Positions 7,640-15,099 of a stretch of 32,584 bases of DNA are shown piece after piece; position 1 is the first letter of the stretch; every line of letters begins with the position of its first letter. The notes below the pieces were generated by a model, which was not told the DNA's origin, did not search any database, and worked only from the letters and a program-made list of their open reading frames with translations. A program made the translations under genes and the position numbers. The DNA is from Ilumatobacter nonamiensis YM16-303 (GTDB taxonomy: Bacteria > Actinomycetota > Acidimicrobiia > Acidimicrobiales > Ilumatobacteraceae): contig NZ_BAOL01000074.1 in the NCBI RefSeq assembly GCF_000350145.1, positions 1 to 32,584 of the forward strand, read 5' to 3'.

Positions 7640-8415
7640 CGGAACCTTCGACGCCCGGGACGGGGCCCGACCGGATCTTCGCCGATCCTCGCCTGGCCGA
7701 GATCTACGACGACCTCGACGGTGTCCGGGACGACCTCGATGTCTACGAGACGGTGATCGCGGAACTCGACGCGGCACGCGTGCTCGACATCGGGTGCGGA
7801 ACCGGGGTCCTCGCGTGCCGCCTCGCCCAGCGAGGTCTCGACGTCATCGGGCTCGATCCCGCTGCCGCATCGCTCGACGTCGCACGTTCGAAGCCGGGAG
7901 CGCAGTCGGTGAGCTGGCTGCTCGGCTCGGCACGAGATGCTCCCCGTGTCGGGGCCGACGCGGTCACGATGACGGGCAACGTGGCACAGGTCTTCGTCAC
8001 CGATGAATCGTGGTCGGCGATGCTGACCGCGGCGAAGGGCGCGCTCGGGATCGATGGTCACCTCGTGTTCGAGACACGCGACCCGGCGTTTCGGGGGTGG
8101 GAGGAATGGACCCGTGAGCAGTCGATCGCGGTCACACCGACCGCATCGGGCGCGGTCGAGAGCTGGGTGGAACTCACGTCGGTCGAGCTGCCACTCGTCT
8201 CGTTCCGTTGGACGTTCCACTTCCTGGGCACCGGAACGGTGATCGAGTCGGACTCGACCCTGAGATTCCGAGACCTGGATGAAATCGAATCATCGCTGAC
8301 ACGAGCCGGTTTCACGATCCGCGACGTGCGTGACGCCCCCGACCGGCCGTCCCGAGAGTTCATCGTGGTCGCATCGAGGACCGACCGACGATCCGAGACG
8401 GGTCAGGAGCGATAG
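7636..8415 (+). CDS. Class I SAM-dependent methyltransferase
   Basis: About 259 residues from a TTG start at 7636 that overlaps the VOC gene's stop as TTGA; GGAG at 7624-7627 is a plausible ribosome-binding site. Starting further upstream would read through the VOC gene in another frame. SAM-binding motif I is VLDIGCGTG (49-57), followed by the acidic end of strand beta-2 in GLDPAAASLDVAR. The rest is a typical Rossmann methyltransferase core, with a beta-rich insertion before the C-terminal strand. Substrate unknown. The end overlaps the convergent TetR gene by 13 bases. Confidence 0.88.
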   Translation: MTEPSTPGTGPDRIFADPRLAEIYDDLDGVRDDLDVYETVIAELDAARVLDIGCGTGVLACRLAQRGLDVIGLDPAAASLDVARSKPGAQSVSWLLGSARDAPRVGADAVTMTGNVAQVFVTDESWSAMLTAAKGALGIDGHLVFETRDPAFRGWEEWTREQSIAVTPTASGAVESWVELTSVELPLVSFRWTFHFLGTGTVIESDSTLRFRDLDEIESSLTRAGFTIRDVRDAPDRPSREFIVVASRTDRRSETGQER

Positions 8416-9035
8416 GCGGCGAGGAAGACCCTGACTGCCTCGTCGGCGTATCGGGTCAGGTCGCGGCTGGTGGTTGCGTCGGGCAGTGACATCGCCTCGT
8501 TCAACGGAGTCGAGAGTACGAGCCAGTTGAACGTCTCGGCAGCGAGCATCGGCTCGGGTGCGCGCAGCACGCCGCGATCGTCGAGCGTCTCGAACCAGTC
8601 GGCGAACATTTCGATGCTGCGTCGGGGACCTTGGTCGAACCAGGTGGCCGCGAGGAGCGGAAAGCGTTCGGCTTCGCCGAGGATCGTCCGCCGGAGCCGG
8701 ATCAGTTCGGGTGTCATGACCAGCGTGAGGTGATGATGGGCGTACGTCGCGAGATCGCGTTCGAGGTCGTCGGTCCAGGGGATCGTTGCGACGAGTGGAT
8801 GCGGTTCGTCGTCGTCGCGCCCGACCTGATCCTCGACCATCGCGACGAACAGGGTGTCCTTCGCTCCGCCCGTCGTCGAGTCGCCGCCGAAGTGGGCGTA
8901 GATCGTCTGTCTGGACACGCCTGCGGTTTCGGCGACCTGTTCGAGGCTTGTCGCGGCGACTCCTCGAGCCAGAAAGTGTTCGAACGCGGCATCCAGGATT
9001 CTCCGGCGCTTCGCATCGGATCGTCGTTCTCCCAC
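8403..9035 (-). CDS. TetR/AcrR-family transcriptional regulator
   Basis: About 210 residues. The N-terminal TetR helix-turn-helix is clear (RRILDAAFEHFLARGVAATS, then LEQVAETAGVSRQTIYAHFG), and the remainder is an all-helical ligand-binding domain. The start is uncertain. GTG at 9035 has GGAG six bases upstream and is chosen here; GTG at 9038 or TTG at 9047 are possible, and a TACATT hexamer (minus strand, 9051-9046) would place a leaderless start at 9038. The gene diverges from a MDMPI-family enzyme across a perfect palindrome (9057-9086), the expected operator for autoregulation and control of that neighbour. Its 3' end overlaps the methyltransferase gene on the other strand. Confidence 0.9.
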   Translation of the reverse strand: MGERRSDAKRRRILDAAFEHFLARGVAATSLEQVAETAGVSRQTIYAHFGGDSTTGGAKDTLFVAMVEDQVGRDDDEPHPLVATIPWTDDLERDLATYAHHHLTLVMTPELIRLRRTILGEAERFPLLAATWFDQGPRRSIEMFADWFETLDDRGVLRAPEPMLAAETFNWLVLSTPLNEAMSLPDATTSRDLTRYADEAVRVFLAAYRS

Positions 9036-9056
9036 CACCGACTCCAATGTAGACAG

Positions 9057-9086
9057 CGTTGTCCAAGTTCGATAACTTGGACAACG
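9057..9086. promoter_or_regulatory. Perfect 13-4-13 palindrome, probable TetR operator
   Basis: CGTTGTCCAAGTT (9057-9069) is exactly mirrored by AACTTGGACAACG (9074-9086) around a CGAT centre. It fills the gap between the divergent TetR regulator and the MDMPI-family gene and ends at the base before the latter's ATG. TetR dimers bind palindromes of this size. A TAACTT hexamer (9073-9078) inside it could be the -10 of the rightward gene, so binding would directly block transcription. Confidence 0.75.
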
Positions 9087-9770
9087 ATGTCCAAACCCTC
9101 GAACCGTCCTGCTGCCGATCCGCCACGTCGGTTCGACCCGCCTGCTGCCCTCGAGGCCGAACGACTCGACCTCTGTCGCCTGCTCGACACGCTCGACGAA
9201 GGGCAGTGGTCGACACCGTCGCTGTGCGACGGCTGGACAGTGCACGACGTGGTGGCACACCTCTCGACCAGCACGCGCACAGGGCTGCGCGAGATGGTGG
9301 TGGCGATCGTGAGAGCGCGCTTCGACTTCGACCGCGCCGAAGCCGACACCGCACGAACCATCGCCCGGACCACCGATCCCGACACGTTGGTCAAAATGCT
9401 GCGTGACCACGCCGACTCGACCAGGCACGCGCCCGGTTCATCGACACCGGACCAACTTCTCGACGTGATCGTCCACGCCCAGGACATCGCGCGTCCGCTC
9501 GACCTCGACCATCCGGTTCATCCAGCGCGGGCGATCCCGGCACTTGACCACGCCCTTGCAAGCCGCTGGTACGGCGCCGAGAAGCGATTCGACGACGTGC
9601 AGCTCGCAGCCACCGACACCGCATGGGCTTCCGGCGACGGCGAGCGACGCCTCGAGGCACCGCTGGCCGATCTGCTCCTGCTCGCCACCGGACGAGTCGC
9701 CGGCCTCGACAACGCAACCGGTGATGGCGCAACTATCGTCGCCGAACGCCTCGGCGCCACAAGGGAGTGA
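9087..9770 (+). CDS. Maleylpyruvate isomerase family (MDMPI/DinB-like) mycothiol-dependent enzyme
   Basis: 227 residues. The family signature LCDGWTVHDVVAHLS lies at 47-60 and a second His/Asp pair in VIVHAQDIARP at 128-137. His58 and His130 are candidate metal ligands of the four-helix DinB-like fold. Relatives in actinobacteria (TIGR03083 family) are metal-dependent thiol transferases or isomerases that use mycothiol. The ATG at 9087 directly follows the TetR palindrome, leaving no room for a ribosome-binding site, so the message is probably leaderless. Control by the adjacent TetR protein would fit a detoxification or xenobiotic role, but the substrate is unknown. Confidence 0.82.
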   Translation: MSKPSNRPAADPPRRFDPPAALEAERLDLCRLLDTLDEGQWSTPSLCDGWTVHDVVAHLSTSTRTGLREMVVAIVRARFDFDRAEADTARTIARTTDPDTLVKMLRDHADSTRHAPGSSTPDQLLDVIVHAQDIARPLDLDHPVHPARAIPALDHALASRWYGAEKRFDDVQLAATDTAWASGDGERRLEAPLADLLLLATGRVAGLDNATGDGATIVAERLGATRE

Positions 9771-9829
9771 GGCGAGCGGTCGAACAGGTCAGCTGGGGCC
9801 GTTGATCGCTCGCCGAGCGCGAGACGTCC

Positions 9830-10195
9830 TCATGGAGCCGATGTCTGTTGGTAGTGGGCCAGTTTCCAGGCTGACCCGTGCCGGACGTAGACGGTGGTCA
9901 TGATCGCGGTGAAGTCGTCGCCGCTGTCGCGGTGGCCGGTGCCCGTGTAGACGAGGCATGCGACGTCGTCGGCGATCGTCGTCGCGGTGGGGGCGTCGAT
10001 CGTGTAGTCCGACCACGGTGGAGCGTGCGCGAGCGACGCGACGACATCGTCACGTGACATCACGACGCCGTTCGCCAGGACCATCCGCGCCTCGGCGGTC
10101 ATCAGCTCGCCGTACACGTCGTGGCCGGTCCCGTCGCACAGCGATCGCCAGCCGAGGTGCTCCAACTCCGACAGTTCGCTCAGGAGGTCGTCCAT
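9830..10195 (-). CDS. SnoaL/NTF2-like (DUF4440-type) small protein
   Basis: 121 residues from ATG 10195; an upstream GTG at 10234 would add 13 unconvincing residues. The pattern fits the NTF2-like cone fold of about 120 residues: an N-terminal helix (MDDLLSELSELEHLGWRSL), a central helix region with MSRDDVVASL, then strands ending in TTVYVRHGSAWKLAHYQQT. The family includes isomerases, hydrolases and binding proteins, so no function is given. It diverges from the DUF222-HNH gene; the LexA-like box at 10238-10253 lies between them and could affect both. It converges with the MDMPI-family gene, 59 bases apart. Confidence 0.8.
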   Translation of the reverse strand: MDDLLSELSELEHLGWRSLCDGTGHDVYGELMTAEARMVLANGVVMSRDDVVASLAHAPPWSDYTIDAPTATTIADDVACLVYTGTGHRDSGDDFTAIMTTVYVRHGSAWKLAHYQQTSAP

Positions 10196-10237
10196 GTCCC
10201 AGTGATACTCGATCGGGCGCCGCGGGTGGAACACAAA

Positions 10238-10253
10238 TCGAACAAATGTTTGA
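10238..10253. promoter_or_regulatory. LexA-like SOS box upstream of the DUF222-HNH gene
   Basis: TCGAAC-AAAT-GTTTGA (10238-10253) matches the mycobacterial/Gram-positive LexA box TCGAAC-N4-GTTCGA at 11 of 12 fixed positions (C to T at 10251). It overlaps the -35 element TTGACG (10250-10255), an ideal position for repression. Several 13E12-type (DUF222-HNH) genes of Mycobacterium tuberculosis are known LexA targets, which strengthens the call. Binding itself is inference. Confidence 0.65.
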
Positions 10254-10278
10254 CGCTGATCACATCAACAGGTATGAT
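10250..10278 (+). promoter_or_regulatory. Strong sigma-70-type promoter for a probably leaderless mRNA
   Basis: TTGACG (10250-10255), a 17-base spacer and TATGAT (10273-10278) form a near-consensus promoter. Only six bases separate the -10 from the ATG at 10285, so transcription should start at the A of the start codon. No ribosome-binding site is present, consistent with leaderless translation. Confidence 0.75.
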
Positions 10279-10284
10279 GTTCGC

Positions 10285-11640
10285 ATGTCGAACGAGGGTG
10301 CGGCACGAGATGCAGGGTCGGTGGTCGATCTGGCCGGCGCCCGTGACGTGTTCGCCACTGCTGCGGGTCACCTCAACGCGCAGCACGGCCGGCTGGTCGA
10401 GGCGACGATCTGGCTGCTCGCCAACGAAGGTGAGTGGCAGGGCGACGGGCTGTGGAACCCCGAGGCGTACATCCGCTGGCGAACCGGCGTCGGTCCAGGA
10501 GTTGCTTCGAAGATCGCCGACGTCGCTCGCCGGGCGCACGAGTTCCCGACCTGCGTCGAGATGTTGAAGGCCGGTGAACTGTCACTCGACCAGATCGCGC
10601 CGATCGTGCGCCACGCACCCGGCTGGAGCGATTCTCAGATCGGGCAGCTCGCCGCGAAGTGCACGGTCGCCCAGATCTCGAAGGTCGCCCGGGAGTACAG
10701 CTGGTCGTCGCACGAAGCCGGAGACATCGCCGATCCGACCGCCGGCGCGACGTCCGCTCCGGTGGACGGGTCAGACGCTTCCGAGGCGTCCCGGGCGGAT
10801 GAGGGTGCGAACGGTGATGGTGAATCGACGGGGTCGAGCGGGAAGCAGACTGCGGTCCGGGTCGGGCCGGACGACGAAGCCTGGTTCGGGTGGGGCGACG
10901 ACGGGCGGTTCCGGTTGCACGCCAACGTCGCCGCCGACACCGGGCTGGTGTTGGAGGCCGCGCTCACCGAGGCGCGCGATGCGCTGTTCCGCCGCAACGG
11001 TGGAGATGTCGACACGGTCGACGTGTTGACCGAAATCGCCGACCGGTCGCTCGCAGCGGTGTCGTCGCCGGCTCGGCGCAACCGGTTCCGGGTCAACGTG
11101 CACGTCGACCGCTCCGGTCGGGCCACCGACGGTCGGGGACGTCCGCTCGACCATGCGGTCACCGAACGGATCATGTGCGATGCGCTGCTGTCACCAGTCG
11201 CCTGGGAGGATGCGGCGCCCGTGTCGGTCGGGCGGACGCAGCACGTGGTCCCCGATCGCACCCGACGCCTCGTCGAGCACCGGGACGGTGGCTGCCGGGT
11301 CCCGGGCTGCCACACCGACCGGTTCGTCGAGGTCCATCACATCCGGCACTGGTCCGAGGGCGGACCGACCGACACGGCAAATCTGATCTGCCTCTGTCCC
11401 CGTCACCACCGACTCCATCACCGGGGACTGCTGGGCATCGCGGGGAACGCCGACGACCCGAACGGGATGGAATTCCGCGACGGTCGCGGGACGGTGCTCA
11501 CCGACGTGGCCGCTCTCCCGCCGAGACCCGGGACCGGTCCGCCTCCGATTCGAGGTTCGTGGAACCATCCACTCGGCGAACGCCTCGATTTCCGCTGGGT
11601 CGGTTTCACCCGACCCCGGCCGAAACCGCCGCCGTCCTGA
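10285..11640 (+). CDS. DUF222 domain HNH endonuclease-like protein (13E12 repeat type)
   Basis: 451 residues. The N-terminal half (about 20-150) is the helical DUF222 domain. A Gly/Ser/Asp-rich linker follows (about 150-190), then the rest of DUF222, and a C-terminal HNH nuclease domain at about 325-380. HNH features are CRVPGC (337-342), the HH pair 351-352, Asn366, Cys369/Cys371 and HH 374-375, so both zinc knuckles and the catalytic His appear intact. This gene type is abundant and often multicopy in actinobacteria and resembles homing or mobile-element nucleases, though its function is unsettled. The start is fixed by the strong promoter ending six bases upstream. The LexA-like box overlapping the promoter predicts induction by DNA damage. 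No flanking repeats or intein signs are visible. Confidence 0.9.
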   Translation: MSNEGAARDAGSVVDLAGARDVFATAAGHLNAQHGRLVEATIWLLANEGEWQGDGLWNPEAYIRWRTGVGPGVASKIADVARRAHEFPTCVEMLKAGELSLDQIAPIVRHAPGWSDSQIGQLAAKCTVAQISKVAREYSWSSHEAGDIADPTAGATSAPVDGSDASEASRADEGANGDGESTGSSGKQTAVRVGPDDEAWFGWGDDGRFRLHANVAADTGLVLEAALTEARDALFRRNGGDVDTVDVLTEIADRSLAAVSSPARRNRFRVNVHVDRSGRATDGRGRPLDHAVTERIMCDALLSPVAWEDAAPVSVGRTQHVVPDRTRRLVEHRDGGCRVPGCHTDRFVEVHHIRHWSEGGPTDTANLICLCPRHHRLHHRGLLGIAGNADDPNGMEFRDGRGTVLTDVAALPPRPGTGPPPIRGSWNHPLGERLDFRWVGFTRPRPKPPPS

Positions 11641-11646
11641 CGGCGG
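11629..11646. terminator. Hairpin at the end of the DUF222-HNH gene
   Basis: CCGCCGT (11629-11635) pairs with ACGGCGG (11640-11646) around CCTG, overlapping the stop codon and lying in the 20-base gap before the convergent membrane-protein gene. There is no T-tract. It could end transcription from either side; support is limited to the fold and the position. Confidence 0.4.
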
Positions 11647-11660
11647 GCGCCGACCCGTGC

Positions 11661-12788
11661 TCACCCGGTGTTGCGGATGGGGCGAACCCGTCGTCTCGAG
11701 ACGTACACCGGTCGCGGCGCCGGCGCCACCGCCGGAGCGGTCATCAGTTGGCGGACCGCGAGCAGGTTTCGCACGGTTTCGGTCTCGAAATCGCGGAGCG
11801 ACGCCACGCGTTCGGCGACGTCAGTGGCCGGATCATCGCCTTCGACGATCGTCCCCACCTGCATCTCCTGATCCGCTGATCCCACCGGCACCTCGATCGT
11901 CGCATCGCCCTTGCGTCGCTGGAGTGCGTTGATCACCTCGTGCGTCGGGTTCGAGCCGAGCCCCATCACCACGCCGGTGGCCAGGATGCCGAGGACTCCG
12001 GCCATGTACGGGGGGACGTCGGGACCGAGGACCGCCGCGAACATGTTCAGTCCGAGCACGCCGCTGGCCAGGATCGCCATCGGAACACCGAGCGCGATGC
12101 TCATCGTCGTGCGGGCGGGATTGCTCGTGAAGGCGCCGACGACCTCGTGAGCGCTGGTCAGCACGTCGCCGGCGGAGCGCAGATGCCGCTCGAGGTCGCG
12201 TGACCACACGCCGGCCTTCTTGGCGATGACTTCGGCATCGTGCGTGAAGTCGTCGGTGGCGCGTGCGATCGCCGCGAACCGCGAACTCCCCGGAGCCAGC
12301 TTCTGCGCGTGCGCGATCGCCTCCCGGGCGGCGGCAGCCCGCTCCTCGATGTCGGCGGCTACCGAGTTGACCGCCTCCGCCTTCGCCGCACTGTCGCCGA
12401 CCCACCCGTCGAGATCGACCAGCAGCGACGCCACGTCCTGCACGAAGGGCGTCAGCGCCTCGTTGGTCTTCGTCTCCATCTCACTCATCGCGTCGGTCAC
12501 GAGCGACAGCGGCCACCAAGCGCCCTTCTTCTCGGACTTGTCGACCCACGCCCACACCACCTCGATCAACCGTTCGACCCCCAGCGCGATGCCGGTCACG
12601 AAGGCGAGGACGGCAGCACCGTCGGCGATCCCGGTGTTCGCAGGGTCGCCGGTGATCGCTGCGATGAAGATCGTCGCCCCCACCGACAAGGCGAGGAAGA
12701 TCGCGATTCCGATCCACCACGATCGTGCCGACGTGGTCGCGTTCGTGTGTCGCTGCCCGTCTGCGCGGGCAGCGATGGTGGTCCCCAT
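11661..12788 (-). CDS. Predicted four-helix membrane protein with long cytosolic or external helical segment, unknown function
   Basis: 375 residues. Two membrane helices near the N-terminus (about 25-46 and 57-81), a 120-residue Ala/Glu-rich, probably coiled-coil region (about 100-220), two more membrane helices (about 228-255 and 261-279), and a soluble tail ending in a basic, proline-rich stretch. GLGSNPTHEVINALQRRK (276-293), just after the last helix, looks like a conserved motif. I do not recognise a family with a known job; the layout (paired helices at both ends of a coiled coil) recalls membrane sensors or scaffold proteins but that is only a resemblance. The ATG at 12788 has AGGAGA seven bases upstream. 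It stands alone between convergent and divergent neighbours. Confidence 0.75.
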   Translation of the reverse strand: MGTTIAARADGQRHTNATTSARSWWIGIAIFLALSVGATIFIAAITGDPANTGIADGAAVLAFVTGIALGVERLIEVVWAWVDKSEKKGAWWPLSLVTDAMSEMETKTNEALTPFVQDVASLLVDLDGWVGDSAAKAEAVNSVAADIEERAAAAREAIAHAQKLAPGSSRFAAIARATDDFTHDAEVIAKKAGVWSRDLERHLRSAGDVLTSAHEVVGAFTSNPARTTMSIALGVPMAILASGVLGLNMFAAVLGPDVPPYMAGVLGILATGVVMGLGSNPTHEVINALQRRKGDATIEVPVGSADQEMQVGTIVEGDDPATDVAERVASLRDFETETVRNLLAVRQLMTAPAVAPAPRPVYVSRRRVRPIRNTG

Positions 12789-12953
12789 GGCCGCTCTCCT
12801 GACCGGGCCCGGTCCGCCCGCACCCTCACCGGCGAACTGTACGTCATCCGGTAGGTCTCGTGTCGGAGAAGTCTGGTTCGACGCCGGTGGCCGTCAGCCG
12901 GGATCGTGGCTGCTCGCCGACCCTTCCTGAGCTGTGGCTGCCATCGTGGGGGC

Positions 12954-13397
12954 GTGGACGTTGTCTCCGATCGCCGCTTCCGGTTCGACGCCGACCGTGA
13001 TCGGGTGTGGTCCGCGATCGCGTCGACCGATCTCTACCGACACTGGTGGCCGTGGCTGACCGAGTTCGACGGCTCGACGTTCACGGCCCGGGCACGCTGG
13101 CGATGCGCGGTCCAGCCGCGTCTACCGTACACATTGCGATTCGAGGTGACCTTGGTGGAGGTCGTCGAACGCGTACTGGTGCGCGCCGACATCGCAGGTG
13201 ACATCGCCGGGCAGGCACAACTCACCGTGGCGGATCGTGGTGCGGGGTGCGAGGTGTGGTTGGTGTCGGAGCTGAGCGCGCGACGCGGTGCGCTGAAGCT
13301 GGTGTCGGCTCTCGTGCCACCCATCGCTCGGCGGGGCCATGACTGGGTTCTGGACAGTGGTGCCGAGCAGTTCCGGAAATCAGCGCTCGCAGGGTGA
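12954..13397 (+). CDS. SRPBCC/polyketide cyclase-like lipid-binding fold protein
   Basis: 147 residues from GTG 12954. The opening VDVVSDRRFRFDADRDRVWSAI and the following YRHWWPWL are typical of START/SRPBCC proteins (first strand, then helix), with the long C-terminal helix near the end (IARRGHDWVLDSGAEQFRK). Such proteins form a cavity for hydrophobic ligands; no substrate can be assigned. GGGGG just upstream is the only candidate ribosome-binding site. The stop overlaps a GTG of the following degenerate reading frame (GTGA), probably by chance or as a relic of an older operon. Confidence 0.75.
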   Translation: MDVVSDRRFRFDADRDRVWSAIASTDLYRHWWPWLTEFDGSTFTARARWRCAVQPRLPYTLRFEVTLVEVVERVLVRADIAGDIAGQAQLTVADRGAGCEVWLVSELSARRGALKLVSALVPPIARRGHDWVLDSGAEQFRKSALAG

Positions 13398-13399
13398 AC

Positions 13400-13837
13400 C
13401 CCGATTTCGACCGTCGTCGCGTGCGTTGTCGTGTAGCTCGACGCACCGGATCCGATCCAAGCACTGCACGAACTCCTGCGACCCAGCGAACAGAACCGCG
13501 ACATCGTGGGCCCGCTGCAGGTGGCGCATCGGCCGGCGACACGGAGTTCGCGCGTGGGCTGGACGCGGCGCGAGCGGCAACGGCACCGGAGTTCGAGGCG
13601 GTCTGGCGTCGGCTTCCCGAGGGATCACGCGACGTGTTGCGCGGCGTCGTGCGGTTCGGGTCGCCGGCGGCGCGGGCGGGCGAACGATTCCTGGACCTCA
13701 CCGCCGGCTCAGCGGCGACGGCGGCGCGGTCGCTCGTGGCGGACTCGGTCCTGGTCCGCGACGGAGTCGGCGGACGGACCGCCTGGGGATTCGTCGACCC
13801 GTTCTTCGCGGATTGGGTCGACCGGACGCTTCCCTGA
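13400..13837 (+). pseudogene. Decayed AAA ATPase (ATPase_2 type) remnant, C-terminal part
   Basis: The plus strand from about 13540 to 13837 encodes a segment (FEAVWRRLP, VLRGVVRFGS, SAATAARSLVADSVLV, then GFVDPFFADWVDRT) that matches the C-terminal winged-helix end of archaeal-type AAA ATPases, including the closing DPFFA-W. Nothing recognisable precedes it in frame: no Walker A or B. On the minus strand at about 13400-13532 the reading HLQRAHDVAVLFAGSQEF looks like the LFAGS strand that belongs upstream in the same family, so the locus seems deleted and partly inverted. An open frame runs from GTG 13394 to 13837, so a short protein could still be made, but function is unlikely. The family match was made by eye. 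Confidence 0.5.
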
Positions 13838-14038
13838 CGATCGCCGACACGCGCAGAACGTCGAGCGGGCCGACACTCGCGCCCCGTCAGTCGGGGTCGT
13901 CGATGAGACCAGCTCGCTGTCGTCGTTGCGAGTTCCTCTCCGATTGGCGTCGGCCCGGAGGGGTCCATCACGCCGAGACCGAGGGGCCCGTCTTCCAAGG
14001 CGAGGTGCGCGTGGGCCAGCAGGTGCCGCGGGTGACGG

Positions 14039-15004
14039 TCACGAGGCGGCCGGGAACGTGCCGGCTTTCGAGAGCAGCCCCGGTGCCGGGTGCTCGACCA
14101 CTTCCTCGATCCAGGGCACGATCGAGCAGAGCCCATCGAGGTCGACCCCGGTCGAGTAGCCCATACGGTCGAGGAGATAGACGAGGTCCTCGGTGGGGAT
14201 GTTGCCGGTCGCGTTGGGAGCGAACGGGCAGCCACCGATGCCGCCGAGCGACGAGTCGAGCACGCGCACGCCGACCTCGGCAGCCGCAGCCGCGTTGGCG
14301 AGACCGGTGTTCCGGGTGTTGTGGAAGTGGCACCGGAGCTCGGGGGAGATCGTGCCGCCGGCGGCGCTGACGGTCTCGCTGGCCATCTCGACTCGCGCGC
14401 GTACGTCGGTGGGTACGGCGACTCCGATCGAATCGGCCAGCGCGATCTCGTCGGGTGGTGTCGCCATGACCGACGCGATCACCTCGGCCAGTCGCTCGGG
14501 AGGGACCTCGCCCTCGAAGGGGCATCCGAACGCGGCGGCGATCGTGACGGTCGTGAACAACCCGGCGTCGCGAGCGGCCGCGCCGACCTCGTGCCAGACG
14601 TCGACGAGTCCGGCGGTCGGTTTGCCCTGATTGCGTTCGGCGAAGGTGTCGGTGGCGACCACGACGACGTTGATCTCGTCGACTCCGGTGTCGATCGCCT
14701 GTTGCAGGCCGCGGGCGTTCAGGACGAGTCCGGCGATCGAGACCGATGCGCGATCGGGGAGCACGCCCGGCCGAGCGATCGCCGACATCACGGCGGCGGA
14801 GTCGGCCATCTGCGGCACGCGCTTCGGGTTGACGAAGCTCACCGCTTCGATGCGTCGGAGCCCGGAGGCCGCGGCTCGACGGATCAACTCGACCTTGTCG
14901 TCGGTCGAGACGATGATCGATTCGGATTGGAGACCGTCGCGCGCCGAGACTTCGACGATCTCGATCCGCTCGGCGGGCGGCGCCGTGGTCGCTTCTGTGC
15001 TCAT
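14039..15004 (-). CDS. Hydroxymethylglutaryl-CoA lyase family protein
   Basis: 321 residues from ATG 15004; AAAGGA nine bases upstream favours this over an ATG nine bases earlier. The TIM-barrel HMGL-like domain shows the metal/acid motif EVSARDGLQ near the start, the metal-binding HFHNTRNTG segment, and the C-terminal signature GGIGGCPFAPNATGN holding the active-site cysteine of HMG-CoA lyases. The enzyme class cleaves 3-hydroxy-3-methylglutaryl-CoA, or related 3-hydroxyacyl-CoAs, to acetyl-CoA and a keto product in leucine or branched-acid breakdown. No leucine-pathway genes are nearby, but a CoA-transferase remnant lies just beyond its start, a frequent partner of HMGL-type genes. The exact substrate is open. 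Confidence 0.9.
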   Translation of the reverse strand: MSTEATTAPPAERIEIVEVSARDGLQSESIIVSTDDKVELIRRAAASGLRRIEAVSFVNPKRVPQMADSAAVMSAIARPGVLPDRASVSIAGLVLNARGLQQAIDTGVDEINVVVVATDTFAERNQGKPTAGLVDVWHEVGAAARDAGLFTTVTIAAAFGCPFEGEVPPERLAEVIASVMATPPDEIALADSIGVAVPTDVRARVEMASETVSAAGGTISPELRCHFHNTRNTGLANAAAAAEVGVRVLDSSLGGIGGCPFAPNATGNIPTEDLVYLLDRMGYSTGVDLDGLCSIVPWIEEVVEHPAPGLLSKAGTFPAAS

Positions 15005-15099
15005 GGACAGCATCCTTTCACGGACCTGTGGGTTACGGAACAGAAACGGCCGCGATGGGCAAGCCGGAATGGGGCGACGGCAAGATCTTCACCGCGCTC

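Noticed and set aside
9771-9829. Small inverted repeats (GGCGAGCG/CGCTCGCC and CGCTC-GCC-GAGCG) between convergent genes
   Set aside because: Stems of 5-8 bases with either very short or very long loops; not convincing as a terminator.
13222-14235. Minus-strand 337-residue frame over the AAA relic and HMGL end
   Set aside because: Pro/Arg/Ser-rich shadow composition; overlaps the SRPBCC and HMGL genes; only a short LALEDGPLGLGVMD patch looks protein-like and cannot be assigned.
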